Program-made: the position numbers and the translations under genes
The notes under the pieces: generated by a model
Told to the model about the DNA's origin: nothing
Seen by the model: the letters and a program-made list of their open reading frames with translations, nothing else
Databases searched by the model: none
Shown: in pieces, positions 26,103 to 33,560 of the stretch
How the letters are laid out: the number at the start of each line of letters is the position of its first letter
How positions within the stretch are numbered: position 1 is the first letter of the stretch
NCBI GenBank assembly: GCA_945906725.1
Contig: CAMDRI010000043.1
Location: forward strand, 1-35,705
Source of the DNA: Candidatus Kuenenia stuttgartensis
GTDB lineage: Bacteria; Planctomycetota; Planctomycetia; Planctomycetales; Planctomycetaceae
Direction of reading: 5' to 3'
Length of the DNA: 35,705 bases

Positions 26103-28816
26103 TTGCTTGCCGCGGACGGCTTCTTCGGTTTTGCAGGCTCAGTCGGCTTATCCGCCGACTGAGTTTCCGGCTCGCTCGCCTTGATGATTTCCAACAACCG
26201 CTGATGCGCCGCTCGGAAGCGCGGAGCTTCTTCGAGGGCCAGCAGCGCATGACGTTTCGCAGCGGATAAGTCGCCGCTGCGCTGCAGCGCGGTCGCCAGC
26301 TTGAGGTGCAGGTCTGCAACGTCCACCGGATTGAGCAACAGCAGCGCGCGGTAGCTGTCGATTGCCAAGCGGTCGTCGTGCAGCTTCTCGGCGGCCTCAG
26401 CGGAGATGCGATGCGGAGCCGGTTGCAGTGGGCTGACGGCCAGCCAGCGTTGAGCGAACTGACGAGTCGCCTCCCACTCGGCGGCTTGTGATGTCAGTAC
26501 GGCCAGCCGAGCGAACAGGTCAACGCTGTCGTCGGTCAGCTTTTCAAGATTCTCAAGAGTTGCTCGTTCTTGCGGAGTCTCTTTCAACTCGCGATGCACG
26601 CAAGCCAACAGCACGAGATTCCCGTCGCCGCTTGCATCATTCGGGTATAGCCGGCGCATTGTTTCGAGCGACTGCTTCGCTTCGACGAACTTTTTCTCGG
26701 CGATCAACTGCTTGGCCTGGCGTTGCAGTGCGGCGTAGTTGGTCGGGTGCTCCTTGAGGTACGCGGCGAGCAACTCGACACTCGCGCGTTTCGGAAGTTC
26801 CGGCTCCGCCCAATCGGCTTCGCGAGCCATTTCGATGGCCCGCTGCCGAGCGAATGCCGCGAACCCCAAGTCAAGTTCGTCGAGCGACCCCGTGTGCCGA
26901 GCCAGCGTGTCATTGATCGTCAGTCCGTTTCCGAGATCAACCAGAATTGATTGCAGCGTGTTGAGTCCGTGCTTCTCGACCAGGTATTCGACCACCAGCG
27001 ACGACTCGAAGTACGCGAACTGCAAATGCTGGCCGCTCTTCGGATGCAGGAACGCGCCGCTGAGTTCGCTGACCGGCGTCAGCTCATCGCCCAGCAGCAT
27101 CTTGCGGTACAGCGGGTTGATCGTCTGACCCCACGTCGGATCGGCTTGCCGTTCCTCGAAGACGGAAATTCCTTCACTCAGCCAGCGCGGCATTTTGTTG
27201 TGTGTCTTGTTGAGCGTCACGACGTGACAGAACTCGTGCCACAACGTCGCCTCCCAACAGGTCGGATGCGATGCCTGCGAGGCCGGGCTGTTGGCGGTGA
27301 TAACGGTGCCAAAACAGACGCCCAGGAATCCCGCACCGCCGGGCATGCCGAACGTGCGGATCGCGAAATCCTCTTGCTTAGGAAACATCTCGACGATGAT
27401 CGGCGTGGGGAGCGTCACGTCGTACTTCGCGCACAAGTCGCGTTTGGCCCGCTTCAACAAATTCAGCACACGATGGCCGTAGATGTCCGCCTCGCGAGCG
27501 TCCATGCGGAGAGCGATGCCGTTCGCTTCAAGCGTCCGAAACCTCGCGACGCTTTCCTGCAACGTGACCAAGTTGTGCGCGAAGATGTTGTAGCCGTCCG
27601 CCTCGTAGACCTCTTTGGCCAGCTTCCAACCTTCCTCTTCCTGCCCCAGCCGCAGCAAGTCTGACGCGAGCTGCATCTTGGCCGGCAGGTATTTGGCGTC
27701 GAACCGCAATGCCTGCCGCTGATGAGCCTCCCCTTCCGCGAAGCGATACTTCTGCGACAACTTCTTGCCGATCAGATGATCGACTTCCGGATTCGCCACC
27801 CAATGCTTGAGTGCCGTGCCGCGATACTGCTTTTCGCTCTCTGGTTGGTTCCGCAAATGAGCCAAAACCGCGCGATAGGCCGCCGCCTTGGGATGCAGCG
27901 GGTTGATCGTCTCGACCTGAGTCAGCACGGTCTCGGCATCGTCGTAGCGTTCCGCATCGATGTGCTCGTCCGCCACGAACAGCAGGCAGCCGACGTGATT
28001 CGGATTGCGTTCCATCGTCGCTTTGATCGCCGCATTGGTCTTGTCCGAATCACTGGGAGCGAATGCTTGAGCCAACCCGAACTGCGCGTCGGCGTTCGTA
28101 GGATCGAGCTTCGCCGCTTGTTCAAAGTTTTGAGCGGCCAGCGCGAAATCGTTCTTTTCCAGAGCCAACTCCGCGCATGCGATGTAGGCCGGCGCATACG
28201 TCGGAGCAAACTTCTTGACAACGTTGTACGCTCCCTCGAGCACTTTCTTCGGATCACCTTCCTGACTGAGCACAAACTTCCCGACAACAATTCGGTTGGC
28301 CGAATCGCTGTACTGCCACGGAGTCCGCTGGACGAGTTTCGCGATCTCGTCATCGAATTGCGTGACTCGTTCTGGCTGATTGTTGAAACGACAAACGTCG
28401 CGGCCCCACCACCGCAGTTCAATACTGCTGCTGAATTTCTTGAGCGCTGCCTCCAACGTCTCGGCCGCATCGGCGTATCGTCCGAGCTCCATCTCGGATC
28501 GCAGTTTGAGCAGGCGGTAGTTCTCGTTGAACTCGCTTTCGGCGATCGCCTTGGCGGTGGCATCGACGCACTCGGCGTACTGTCCGGTGCGGAACAACGT
28601 GAGCAATTGGGCGGAATCAGCAGCGTTGGCGGTCGAGTTTTCCGCAATGAAGCCCACCAACAGCGAAAGCCAAACCAGCCCGACGCGCCAGCGAGGGGTC
28701 GGGCCGACGATCGAAGACCACCCCTCGCTGGTGCGTCGGGCTAGTTTTTGGCGACTTCGCGAACGTCTCGCGAACTGCAAGGCAGAAAATAAATCGGAGC
28801 AGCAATGACCAGTCAT
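26099..28816 (-). CDS. TPR protein with embedded HExxH (gluzincin-like) peptidase domain, exported
   Basis: About 905 residues from the ATG at 28816. A signal core (LVWLSLLVGFIAENSTANA) lies at about residues 50-68 after a long n-region partly encoded by the 66-bp palindrome at 28677-28742. N-terminal TPRs (about 75-420) lead to a peptidase domain: H527-EFCH-531 gives two zinc ligands and catalytic Glu 528, and PRWLSEGISVFEE about 15 residues on supplies the third ligand (Glu), as in the MA-type gluzincins. FLGVCFGTVITANSPAS is also typical of such planctomycete proteins. More TPRs follow (about 680-880), then an Ala/Lys/Pro-rich tail. Probably a periplasmic protease or protease-derived scaffold. 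The stop overlaps the DUF4159 start. Confidence 0.85.
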   Translation of the reverse strand: MTGHCCSDLFSALQFARRSRSRQKLARRTSEGWSSIVGPTPRWRVGLVWLSLLVGFIAENSTANAADSAQLLTLFRTGQYAECVDATAKAIAESEFNENYRLLKLRSEMELGRYADAAETLEAALKKFSSSIELRWWGRDVCRFNNQPERVTQFDDEIAKLVQRTPWQYSDSANRIVVGKFVLSQEGDPKKVLEGAYNVVKKFAPTYAPAYIACAELALEKNDFALAAQNFEQAAKLDPTNADAQFGLAQAFAPSDSDKTNAAIKATMERNPNHVGCLLFVADEHIDAERYDDAETVLTQVETINPLHPKAAAYRAVLAHLRNQPESEKQYRGTALKHWVANPEVDHLIGKKLSQKYRFAEGEAHQRQALRFDAKYLPAKMQLASDLLRLGQEEEGWKLAKEVYEADGYNIFAHNLVTLQESVARFRTLEANGIALRMDAREADIYGHRVLNLLKRAKRDLCAKYDVTLPTPIIVEMFPKQEDFAIRTFGMPGGAGFLGVCFGTVITANSPASQASHPTCWEATLWHEFCHVVTLNKTHNKMPRWLSEGISVFEERQADPTWGQTINPLYRKMLLGDELTPVSELSGAFLHPKSGQHLQFAYFESSLVVEYLVEKHGLNTLQSILVDLGNGLTINDTLARHTGSLDELDLGFAAFARQRAIEMAREADWAEPELPKRASVELLAAYLKEHPTNYAALQRQAKQLIAEKKFVEAKQSLETMRRLYPNDASGDGNLVLLACVHRELKETPQERATLENLEKLTDDSVDLFARLAVLTSQAAEWEATRQFAQRWLAVSPLQPAPHRISAEAAEKLHDDRLAIDSYRALLLLNPVDVADLHLKLATALQRSGDLSAAKRHALLALEEAPRFRAAHQRLLEIIKASEPETQSADKPTEPAKPKKPSAASK
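28677..28742. repeat. 66-bp palindromic element, copy 2
   Basis: Arms 28677-28699 and 28720-28742 (23 bp, one mismatch; core CCAGCGAGGGGT) and a 20-bp spacer. Same size as copy 1 at 5119-5184. On the minus strand it reads ARRTSEG, WSSIVGP, TPRWRV, in the same phase as copy 1, directly before the signal-peptide core of the TPR/peptidase protein. Confidence 0.88.
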
Positions 28817-28928
28817 TGGCCGAGGCTCCTGGTGCGTGCCAACCAAGTCACTCAACTGGGCCGGCATCGTACTGGCAAAACCGAGCGACGGCTATCGCGT
28901 TCGCAACGCCTGAGGTTGGTCCGCCGTA

Positions 28929-29660
28929 TCACCCGCGAGCTAGGTATTCCTGATCGCGAGGCATGACGATCGCTTCGAGAAAGTTGACGTCCGGGGGCAT
29001 GCTCAGCATCGCGAGCGCGGCGTTGGCGATGGTTTCGACGCTCATCATCGGCTCGTCGTCGCTCTTCAAGCCGCTCTCGGCGCGACGCTCGACGAACACG
29101 TTTCCGGGATGCAGGCAACAGCAGGTGATCCCAAACTCTCGGCCGTCGAGGGCCGTCGCTTGTGTCAGTCCCCAAGTCCCGAATTTCGCGGCTGCGTACG
29201 GAACGCCTCGCGCACGCGGACGCTGGGCCGAGATCGAGCCGATGTTCAAGATCCGGCCGCTGCGTCGCGGCTTCATCCGCTTGAACGCCTCGCGGCTGCA
29301 CAAGAACGTCCCGGTCAAACACGCACCGATCACATTTTCCCACGCGGCCAGCGACAACTCATCAAGCGGCCCGCCGTCAAATGCACCAGCATTGTTGACC
29401 AGCACATCGACTTGGCCGTACTGCTTGTCAATCGCGGCGAAGAACGCAACGACGTCCGCCTCTTTTGAGACGTCGGTCGACAAGGCGAGAACTTCCGCCC
29501 CCTCACCGCGCAACTCGTCGGCCGTCGCCGTCAGTTTCGCCGCATTGCGAGCACAAATCGCCAGCCGGCATCCGGCCTTCGCTAGTGCTCGCGCAATCCC
29601 TTTGCCGATCCCCTGATTCGCACCCGTCACGACGGCCACTTGGCCAGACAACATCGACAT
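28929..29660 (-). CDS. Short-chain dehydrogenase/reductase
   Basis: 243 residues, classical SDR. NAD(P)-binding TGANQGIG (12-19), NNAG at 89-92, catalytic Ser 142, Tyr 155 and Lys 159 (YAAAK), and the post-catalytic CLHPGNVFV. An Arg after the first beta strand (CARNAAKL) favours NADP(H). Substrate unknown; it resembles the 3-oxoacyl-ACP reductase-like SDRs. GAGGA just upstream supports the ATG at 29660; the frame up to 29807 is not needed. Cytoplasmic, apparently transcribed alone. Confidence 0.9.
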   Translation of the reverse strand: MSMLSGQVAVVTGANQGIGKGIARALAKAGCRLAICARNAAKLTATADELRGEGAEVLALSTDVSKEADVVAFFAAIDKQYGQVDVLVNNAGAFDGGPLDELSLAAWENVIGACLTGTFLCSREAFKRMKPRRSGRILNIGSISAQRPRARGVPYAAAKFGTWGLTQATALDGREFGITCCCLHPGNVFVERRAESGLKSDDEPMMSVETIANAALAMLSMPPDVNFLEAIVMPRDQEYLARG

Positions 29661-29856
29661 GAATTCCTCTTTCGTGGCACGGGCAGTTCGCCAGTGCTTC
29701 GTTTTCATCGGGGCAATCAAACACACACCGGCGAACCATCTGTGCGACAAGACGATTCCATTGCAACGGCTACATGATTTCAACGCCACCCCGCAAGCCA
29801 CTGACACCCTTCTCTATCCGATCTCAACTGGCACTTCGCCCGAATGCTGACAGTGG

Positions 29857-30012
29857 ATGACAAGATTGCGTGGTGTTCCGCCCGGCCGACATCGCGTTGC
29901 GATCCGTCAACCGGATGTGGGATTCACACGCGACATCGAGGTTGTGGTCACAGAATCCGAAGCGGCCAACGTCAAGATTCGATTTCGCGAAGATGATTTG
30001 CGGCTGAATTGA
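29857..30012 (+). CDS. Small ORF or C-terminal gene remnant
   Basis: 51 codons reading MTRLRGVPPGRHRVAIRQ followed by DIEVVVTESEAANVKIRF and a charged tail. The V-PPG-H-V-I opening and alternating hydrophobic pattern look like a beta-sandwich end (PEGA- or CarboxypepD-like). No ribosome-binding site is seen, so it may be the relic of a larger gene. The rest of the 29661-30033 gap shows nothing. Confidence 0.3.
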   Translation: MTRLRGVPPGRHRVAIRQPDVGFTRDIEVVVTESEAANVKIRFREDDLRLN

Positions 30013-30033
30013 AGAATCGTGAAGTGTCCTGCG

Positions 30034-30057
30034 GTAGGTCAGTCTCTTTAGGCTGAC
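30034..30057. repeat. Single REP-like hairpin with GTAG foot
   Basis: GTAG (30034-30037) directly precedes GTCAGTCT-CTTT-AGGCTGAC (8-bp stem with one G-T pair, 4-nt loop). It ends at the base next to the stop codon of the ThuA-like gene. GTAG or GTGG at the foot of an imperfect hairpin is the standard layout of REP elements. Confidence 0.65.
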
Positions 30058-30951
30058 TCACTTTGGCTCAGGCAACGCGAAGTCTTGGTCCGTCACGGAA
30101 ACATCGAGTCCGGTCGTGGGGATGTCTCGCTTCAAAGTCCACAACGCTGCTTGGGCGACAAAGCGGCGATAGGACTCGTGCTTCCAGTTCTCATGGAAGT
30201 GCAGACCCGTGAAACCGAACGAGCGGCCATGATCGGGACGCTCCCAGCACCACGCCACCGTGCCGGACACGTCCTCGGCCGGGATGCGGAGCAACGGAGT
30301 GATCGCCGAATCGGAATCGGTCAGCGTCACACCGCCGGTCTTCGAGGCTTGTTTGAGCGCGAAATAAAACTCTTCGCGGATCGGCGAGGCGAATGGCTTG
30401 AGGCCGCGCAGGATCGGATGCTCGGTGTTCGTCCATTGCGGCAGTACTTGGTCGAACTCTTTAAACTTGCGATCGGAGCCGCCGTGGCAGGCTCCGAAGA
30501 GTTGCACGAATGGTGCGATCGGCTCGGCGGTCTTGGTGCCGGTCCCCCAGTGCAACACTCCGAGTCCACCGCCCCGTTTGGCGAGATCGCGAAAGGCGGT
30601 GAGTCGCGCTGCATCGGCGGAGAGCCATTTGGCTCCCTCGGAGACAAACAGAACTGCACTGTCGGCGCGTTCAAGCAGTTGAGGGCCGTCGCGCCAGTCG
30701 CCGTCAGCGCTGACGGCGACGATCTCGATTTTCGGCTGACCGCGCAGTAGCCGAGCAAGCAAATTGACTCCTGCGAAGTACTCATGCGTCGTCGGCTTGT
30801 GCGATCCGTCCGGGCCTTGGCCGATCAGCAGCAGGCGCCGGGGGAGAGTGTTGTTCGCTGGATTATCGGCGAATGAAATGCTGGCAAGGCCCATCAGCAG
30901 CGCGAACGTGGCACAAACGAGCGTGACCATCGGTCGGAGTCTTCTCGGCAT
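30058..30951 (-). CDS. ThuA-like domain protein, secreted
   Basis: 297 residues with a signal peptide (LVCATFALLMGLASISFA, cut near SFADN). ThuA-like, class I glutamine-amidotransferase fold: RRLLLIGQGPDGSHKPTTHE at the start, then GGGLGVLHWGTGTKTAEP, HPILRGLKPFASPIREEFYF, and TVAWCWERPDHGRSFGFTGLHFHENW. The Cys-His dyad of true amidotransferases is not evident; ThuA proteins are tied to sugar use in some bacteria, but the planctomycete secreted forms are uncharacterised. It is divergent from the FecR-like gene at 31147. Confidence 0.85.
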   Translation of the reverse strand: MPRRLRPMVTLVCATFALLMGLASISFADNPANNTLPRRLLLIGQGPDGSHKPTTHEYFAGVNLLARLLRGQPKIEIVAVSADGDWRDGPQLLERADSAVLFVSEGAKWLSADAARLTAFRDLAKRGGGLGVLHWGTGTKTAEPIAPFVQLFGACHGGSDRKFKEFDQVLPQWTNTEHPILRGLKPFASPIREEFYFALKQASKTGGVTLTDSDSAITPLLRIPAEDVSGTVAWCWERPDHGRSFGFTGLHFHENWKHESYRRFVAQAALWTLKRDIPTTGLDVSVTDQDFALPEPK

Positions 30952-31006
30952 GACTGTTGTCCTGGTAAATGGCGAAGGTCGGGCAAGTCCGGGATGCGAC
31001 CATAAT

Positions 31007-31035
31007 TTGTACGACCGATGCAGATTCTTGTACGA
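31007..31035. promoter_or_regulatory. Direct repeat TTGTACGA, 21-bp phase
   Basis: TTGTACGA occurs at 31007-31014 and again at 31028-31035, 21 bp apart (two helical turns), in the gap between the divergent ThuA-like and FecR-like genes. This is the arrangement of a dimeric or cooperative regulator site. No regulator can be named. Confidence 0.35.
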
Positions 31036-31072
31036 AAGTTGCGAGAGATTGCCACTATTCAGGGTGAGGATT

Positions 31073-31130
31073 CGTGGAGCAGGTTTTCAACCTGCTTCTG
31101 TGGATGGGCAGGTTGAAAACCTGCCCCACG
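31073..31130. repeat. REP/BIME-like three-way-junction element 3
   Basis: Outer CGTGG (31073-31077)/CCACG (31126-31130). Hairpin A AGCAGGTT-TTC-AACCTGCT (31078-31096), 10-nt linker, hairpin B GGCAGGTT-GAA-AACCTGCC (31107-31125). Both stems are perfect 8-mers with 3-nt loops. It ends 16 bp before the start codon of the FecR-like gene, next to its GAGG ribosome-binding site. Confidence 0.88.
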
Positions 31131-31146
31131 AGAAGAGGCAACGATC

Positions 31147-33312
31147 ATGCGACTGACTTTGCGAACGTTGATTGCGTACCTGGACGACGAATTGCAGCCA
31201 GATCAGGCCAAGGAAATCGGGCTGAAACTGACGGAAAGCAGCTACGCGACCGCGCTGGTCGAGCGGATCAAAGAGGTGATGCGCCGCCGCCGACTGTCGG
31301 CTCCGGAGTTGTTCGGCAAGGGAGCGGGGCTCGATCTGAATTTGGTCGCCGAGTACCTCGACAGCGAACTGACGCCGGCCGAGGTCGTCGATGTCGAAAA
31401 GATTTGTTTGGACTCGGACATGCACCTGGCGGAGGTCGCCGCATGCCATCAGATCCTGACGCTGGTTCTGGGCGATCCTGTGGAAGTGCGTTCTGAAACT
31501 CGGTCGCGGATGTACGGCTTGGGACCGGTCGGCATGAGCGATACCGTCCGCGCCAATGATTTTGCGGGGGTCTCGCGCGATCACGAGTCGCGGCAAATTC
31601 CGATGATCGCGTCCGCTTTGAATCCCTCGCACAACGGTTCCATCGATCGTGACCTGCCGGATTATTTGAAACAGAAAACGTCGTGGCGGCGGACAGGGAT
31701 GTTAGTGCTCGTGGTGCTTATCGGCATCGTTTGGTTCAGTTCGCTGATAAGCGATCAGACGCTGAGAAGTGGATCGCGGCCTGGCAGTGATGCGTCACGT
31801 TCGGAGAAGCCGGCCTCCGTGACGGGAGATCCGTCCGACGACGAGACCGGCAAGAAAAAAGAAGTCGCCACCGCGCACACCGGCGATCAGCAAATTGCTC
31901 AGGTCGAGCCTTCGGTTCCGAGCAAGCCGCAAAATGTTCGAGTGGCTTCGTCCAAGGAACTTCCTGAGAGCGAACCAGGGCCGGATGTTCCACCAGCACT
32001 GGACACGAAACCGGGACGCACGAAGCCGGCCAGCACGGTTCCGACTCCGCCGCAACCGGCCGAGTCTCCAAATCCGCCCGAGCCAGACGCCGTACCAGCA
32101 AAGCTGATGCAGGCGCAAAAACTGTCGCGTGTCTCCAAAGAAGGCATCGTGCTCCGCTTTGAACCCGAAGCAGAAGACTTCCTGGTGTTGCCACGCGTCG
32201 TACAGTTGGAGGTGGGCGATCAGCTCGCGTGTCCGGAGCCGTTTCGCGCGGACTTCATGATCGGCGACGACCTCTGTTCGTTCGCGCTGATCGGCGGTAC
32301 GTCCGTGAGATACCTCGGCCCGGATGAGCAGTCGTCCGTTGGCTTCGATATCCAGCAAGGAGCGTTGCTGTTCGAGGTTCACGGCCTGCGTCCCGCCGCC
32401 GGCGATGCCGATGAGGCGAAACCTCAAAAGTTGTTTCTGCCGATCACGCTGAAGTTCTACGGTCGGCAAGCTCGGTTGGAACTGGCGAGCGACAACACAG
32501 TCTGTGGCATTGAAGTGTATCGCACCGCACCAAACCGCTACGAAGTCGAACCCGTTGCTCCCGGCTTCACTGCATCTCTGTATGTGGCTCAAGGCACGGT
32601 TCGCTTCTCGACTGCGGATGGCAAGACTGCCACCGTCGAAGGACCGGATTTTCTGCCAATCACCAGTGGAGCGACCGCGAACGAAAAGAAGAGAGAGAGC
32701 GGACGTGCGAGCCAGCTCATTCTTCCCGACTGGCTGGAGCCGGACCCGAAGCGTGCGGCCACGAAACTCAAGCGGTCCAACAACACCGCGTTTGAAAAAG
32801 AATTCGACGCCGAACAACTCCTGCAACTGAGTTTGCCGGCGGTGGTCAACAACCCTCGACCGGCGATTTCGGAGTTGGCCGTGAAGTGTCTCGCGCTCAC
32901 CGACAGTTACAGCCCGCTGGTGAAAGCTCTCTCGCAAGCGAATCACCGTGAGGCTCGTTTGGCGGCGATCGCGGGTTTGCAACAGTGGCTACCGCTCGAC
33001 CTACGCCACCGCCCGCTGTTGAAAGCGGAACTCGCGAAGTACTTTCTGCCCAGCGATGCCGAGGCGGTCTATCGCCTGCTGTGGGGCTTCGATGCCGATG
33101 ACGCGAAGACCCCGGCGACCTCACGCTCGCTCGTCGGCTGGCTCGACAGCGAACAATTGGCGATTCGAGAACTCGCCTACTTTCACGTCCAAAAGCTGAC
33201 CGGCCAGAAGCACGAGTATTCCCCCATCAACCCCCTTGGCCAACGCCGAGCCGCTGTCGATCGCTGGTACAGCCACCTGGAGAAGAAGGGGGGAGCGCTG
33301 GTAATGGAATGA
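31147..33312 (+). CDS. Membrane-anchored FecR/anti-sigma-like protein
   Basis: 721 residues. The cytoplasmic N-terminus holds two similar segments (LIAYLDDELQPDQAKEIGLK at about 8-27 and LVAEYLDSELTPAEVVDVEK at about 66-85), each resembling the start of anti-sigma zinc-finger domains but without the His-x3-Cys-x2-Cys ligands. A single transmembrane helix is at 184-202, then a Pro/Ser/Lys-rich linker (205-325), a FecR-like beta domain (about 335-500; SLYVAQGTVRFSTADGK) and a helical C-terminal part (about 545-715, HEAT-like). It may be a transmembrane signal protein that holds a sigma factor or other partner at the membrane (inference). No sigma gene is adjacent; the sigma factor at 916 is 30 kb away. 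Confidence 0.72.
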   Translation: MRLTLRTLIAYLDDELQPDQAKEIGLKLTESSYATALVERIKEVMRRRRLSAPELFGKGAGLDLNLVAEYLDSELTPAEVVDVEKICLDSDMHLAEVAACHQILTLVLGDPVEVRSETRSRMYGLGPVGMSDTVRANDFAGVSRDHESRQIPMIASALNPSHNGSIDRDLPDYLKQKTSWRRTGMLVLVVLIGIVWFSSLISDQTLRSGSRPGSDASRSEKPASVTGDPSDDETGKKKEVATAHTGDQQIAQVEPSVPSKPQNVRVASSKELPESEPGPDVPPALDTKPGRTKPASTVPTPPQPAESPNPPEPDAVPAKLMQAQKLSRVSKEGIVLRFEPEAEDFLVLPRVVQLEVGDQLACPEPFRADFMIGDDLCSFALIGGTSVRYLGPDEQSSVGFDIQQGALLFEVHGLRPAAGDADEAKPQKLFLPITLKFYGRQARLELASDNTVCGIEVYRTAPNRYEVEPVAPGFTASLYVAQGTVRFSTADGKTATVEGPDFLPITSGATANEKKRESGRASQLILPDWLEPDPKRAATKLKRSNNTAFEKEFDAEQLLQLSLPAVVNNPRPAISELAVKCLALTDSYSPLVKALSQANHREARLAAIAGLQQWLPLDLRHRPLLKAELAKYFLPSDAEAVYRLLWGFDADDAKTPATSRSLVGWLDSEQLAIRELAYFHVQKLTGQKHEYSPINPLGQRRAAVDRWYSHLEKKGGALVME

Positions 33313-33321
33313 GGTGAGCAC

Positions 33322-33477
33322 AAATCCCAAGGTCCAAATTCCAATGTCCAAGGAAATCCCAAGCCCAAAATTTCAAAGGTCGCTTACAACGTCATTTCCG
33401 TTACGAAAATGGCAATTGGTCCTTGGGATTTGAGTTTTGGACATTCATTGGACATTGGGTTTTGGTTCTTGGGATTT
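33322..33477. repeat. AT-rich imperfect palindromic element
   Basis: Left arm from 33322 (AAATCCCAAGGTCCAAA, then CCAATGTCCA) is matched in reverse by the right arm ending at 33477 (TGGACATTGGG, then CTTGGGATTT). Internal repeats of TTGGGATTT and TTGGACATT occur. The centre holds a CATTT/AAATG hairpin with a TTA loop (about 33392-33410). Its base composition is much more AT-rich than the flanking genes. It fills most of the 248 bp between two genes. Confidence 0.75.
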
Positions 33478-33560
33478 CACCGTTCAATTGCCTCCTCCAC
33501 ACCGGTCGATAACACTGCTGGCCGCTTTTTCAGAACGTCTCGGTCGCGGGGAGCCTGCCC

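Noticed and set aside
20913..31130. CRISPR array from the scattered hairpin repeats
   Set aside because: The repeats are few, far apart, internally palindromic and different in sequence; no spacer-repeat periodicity and no cas genes.
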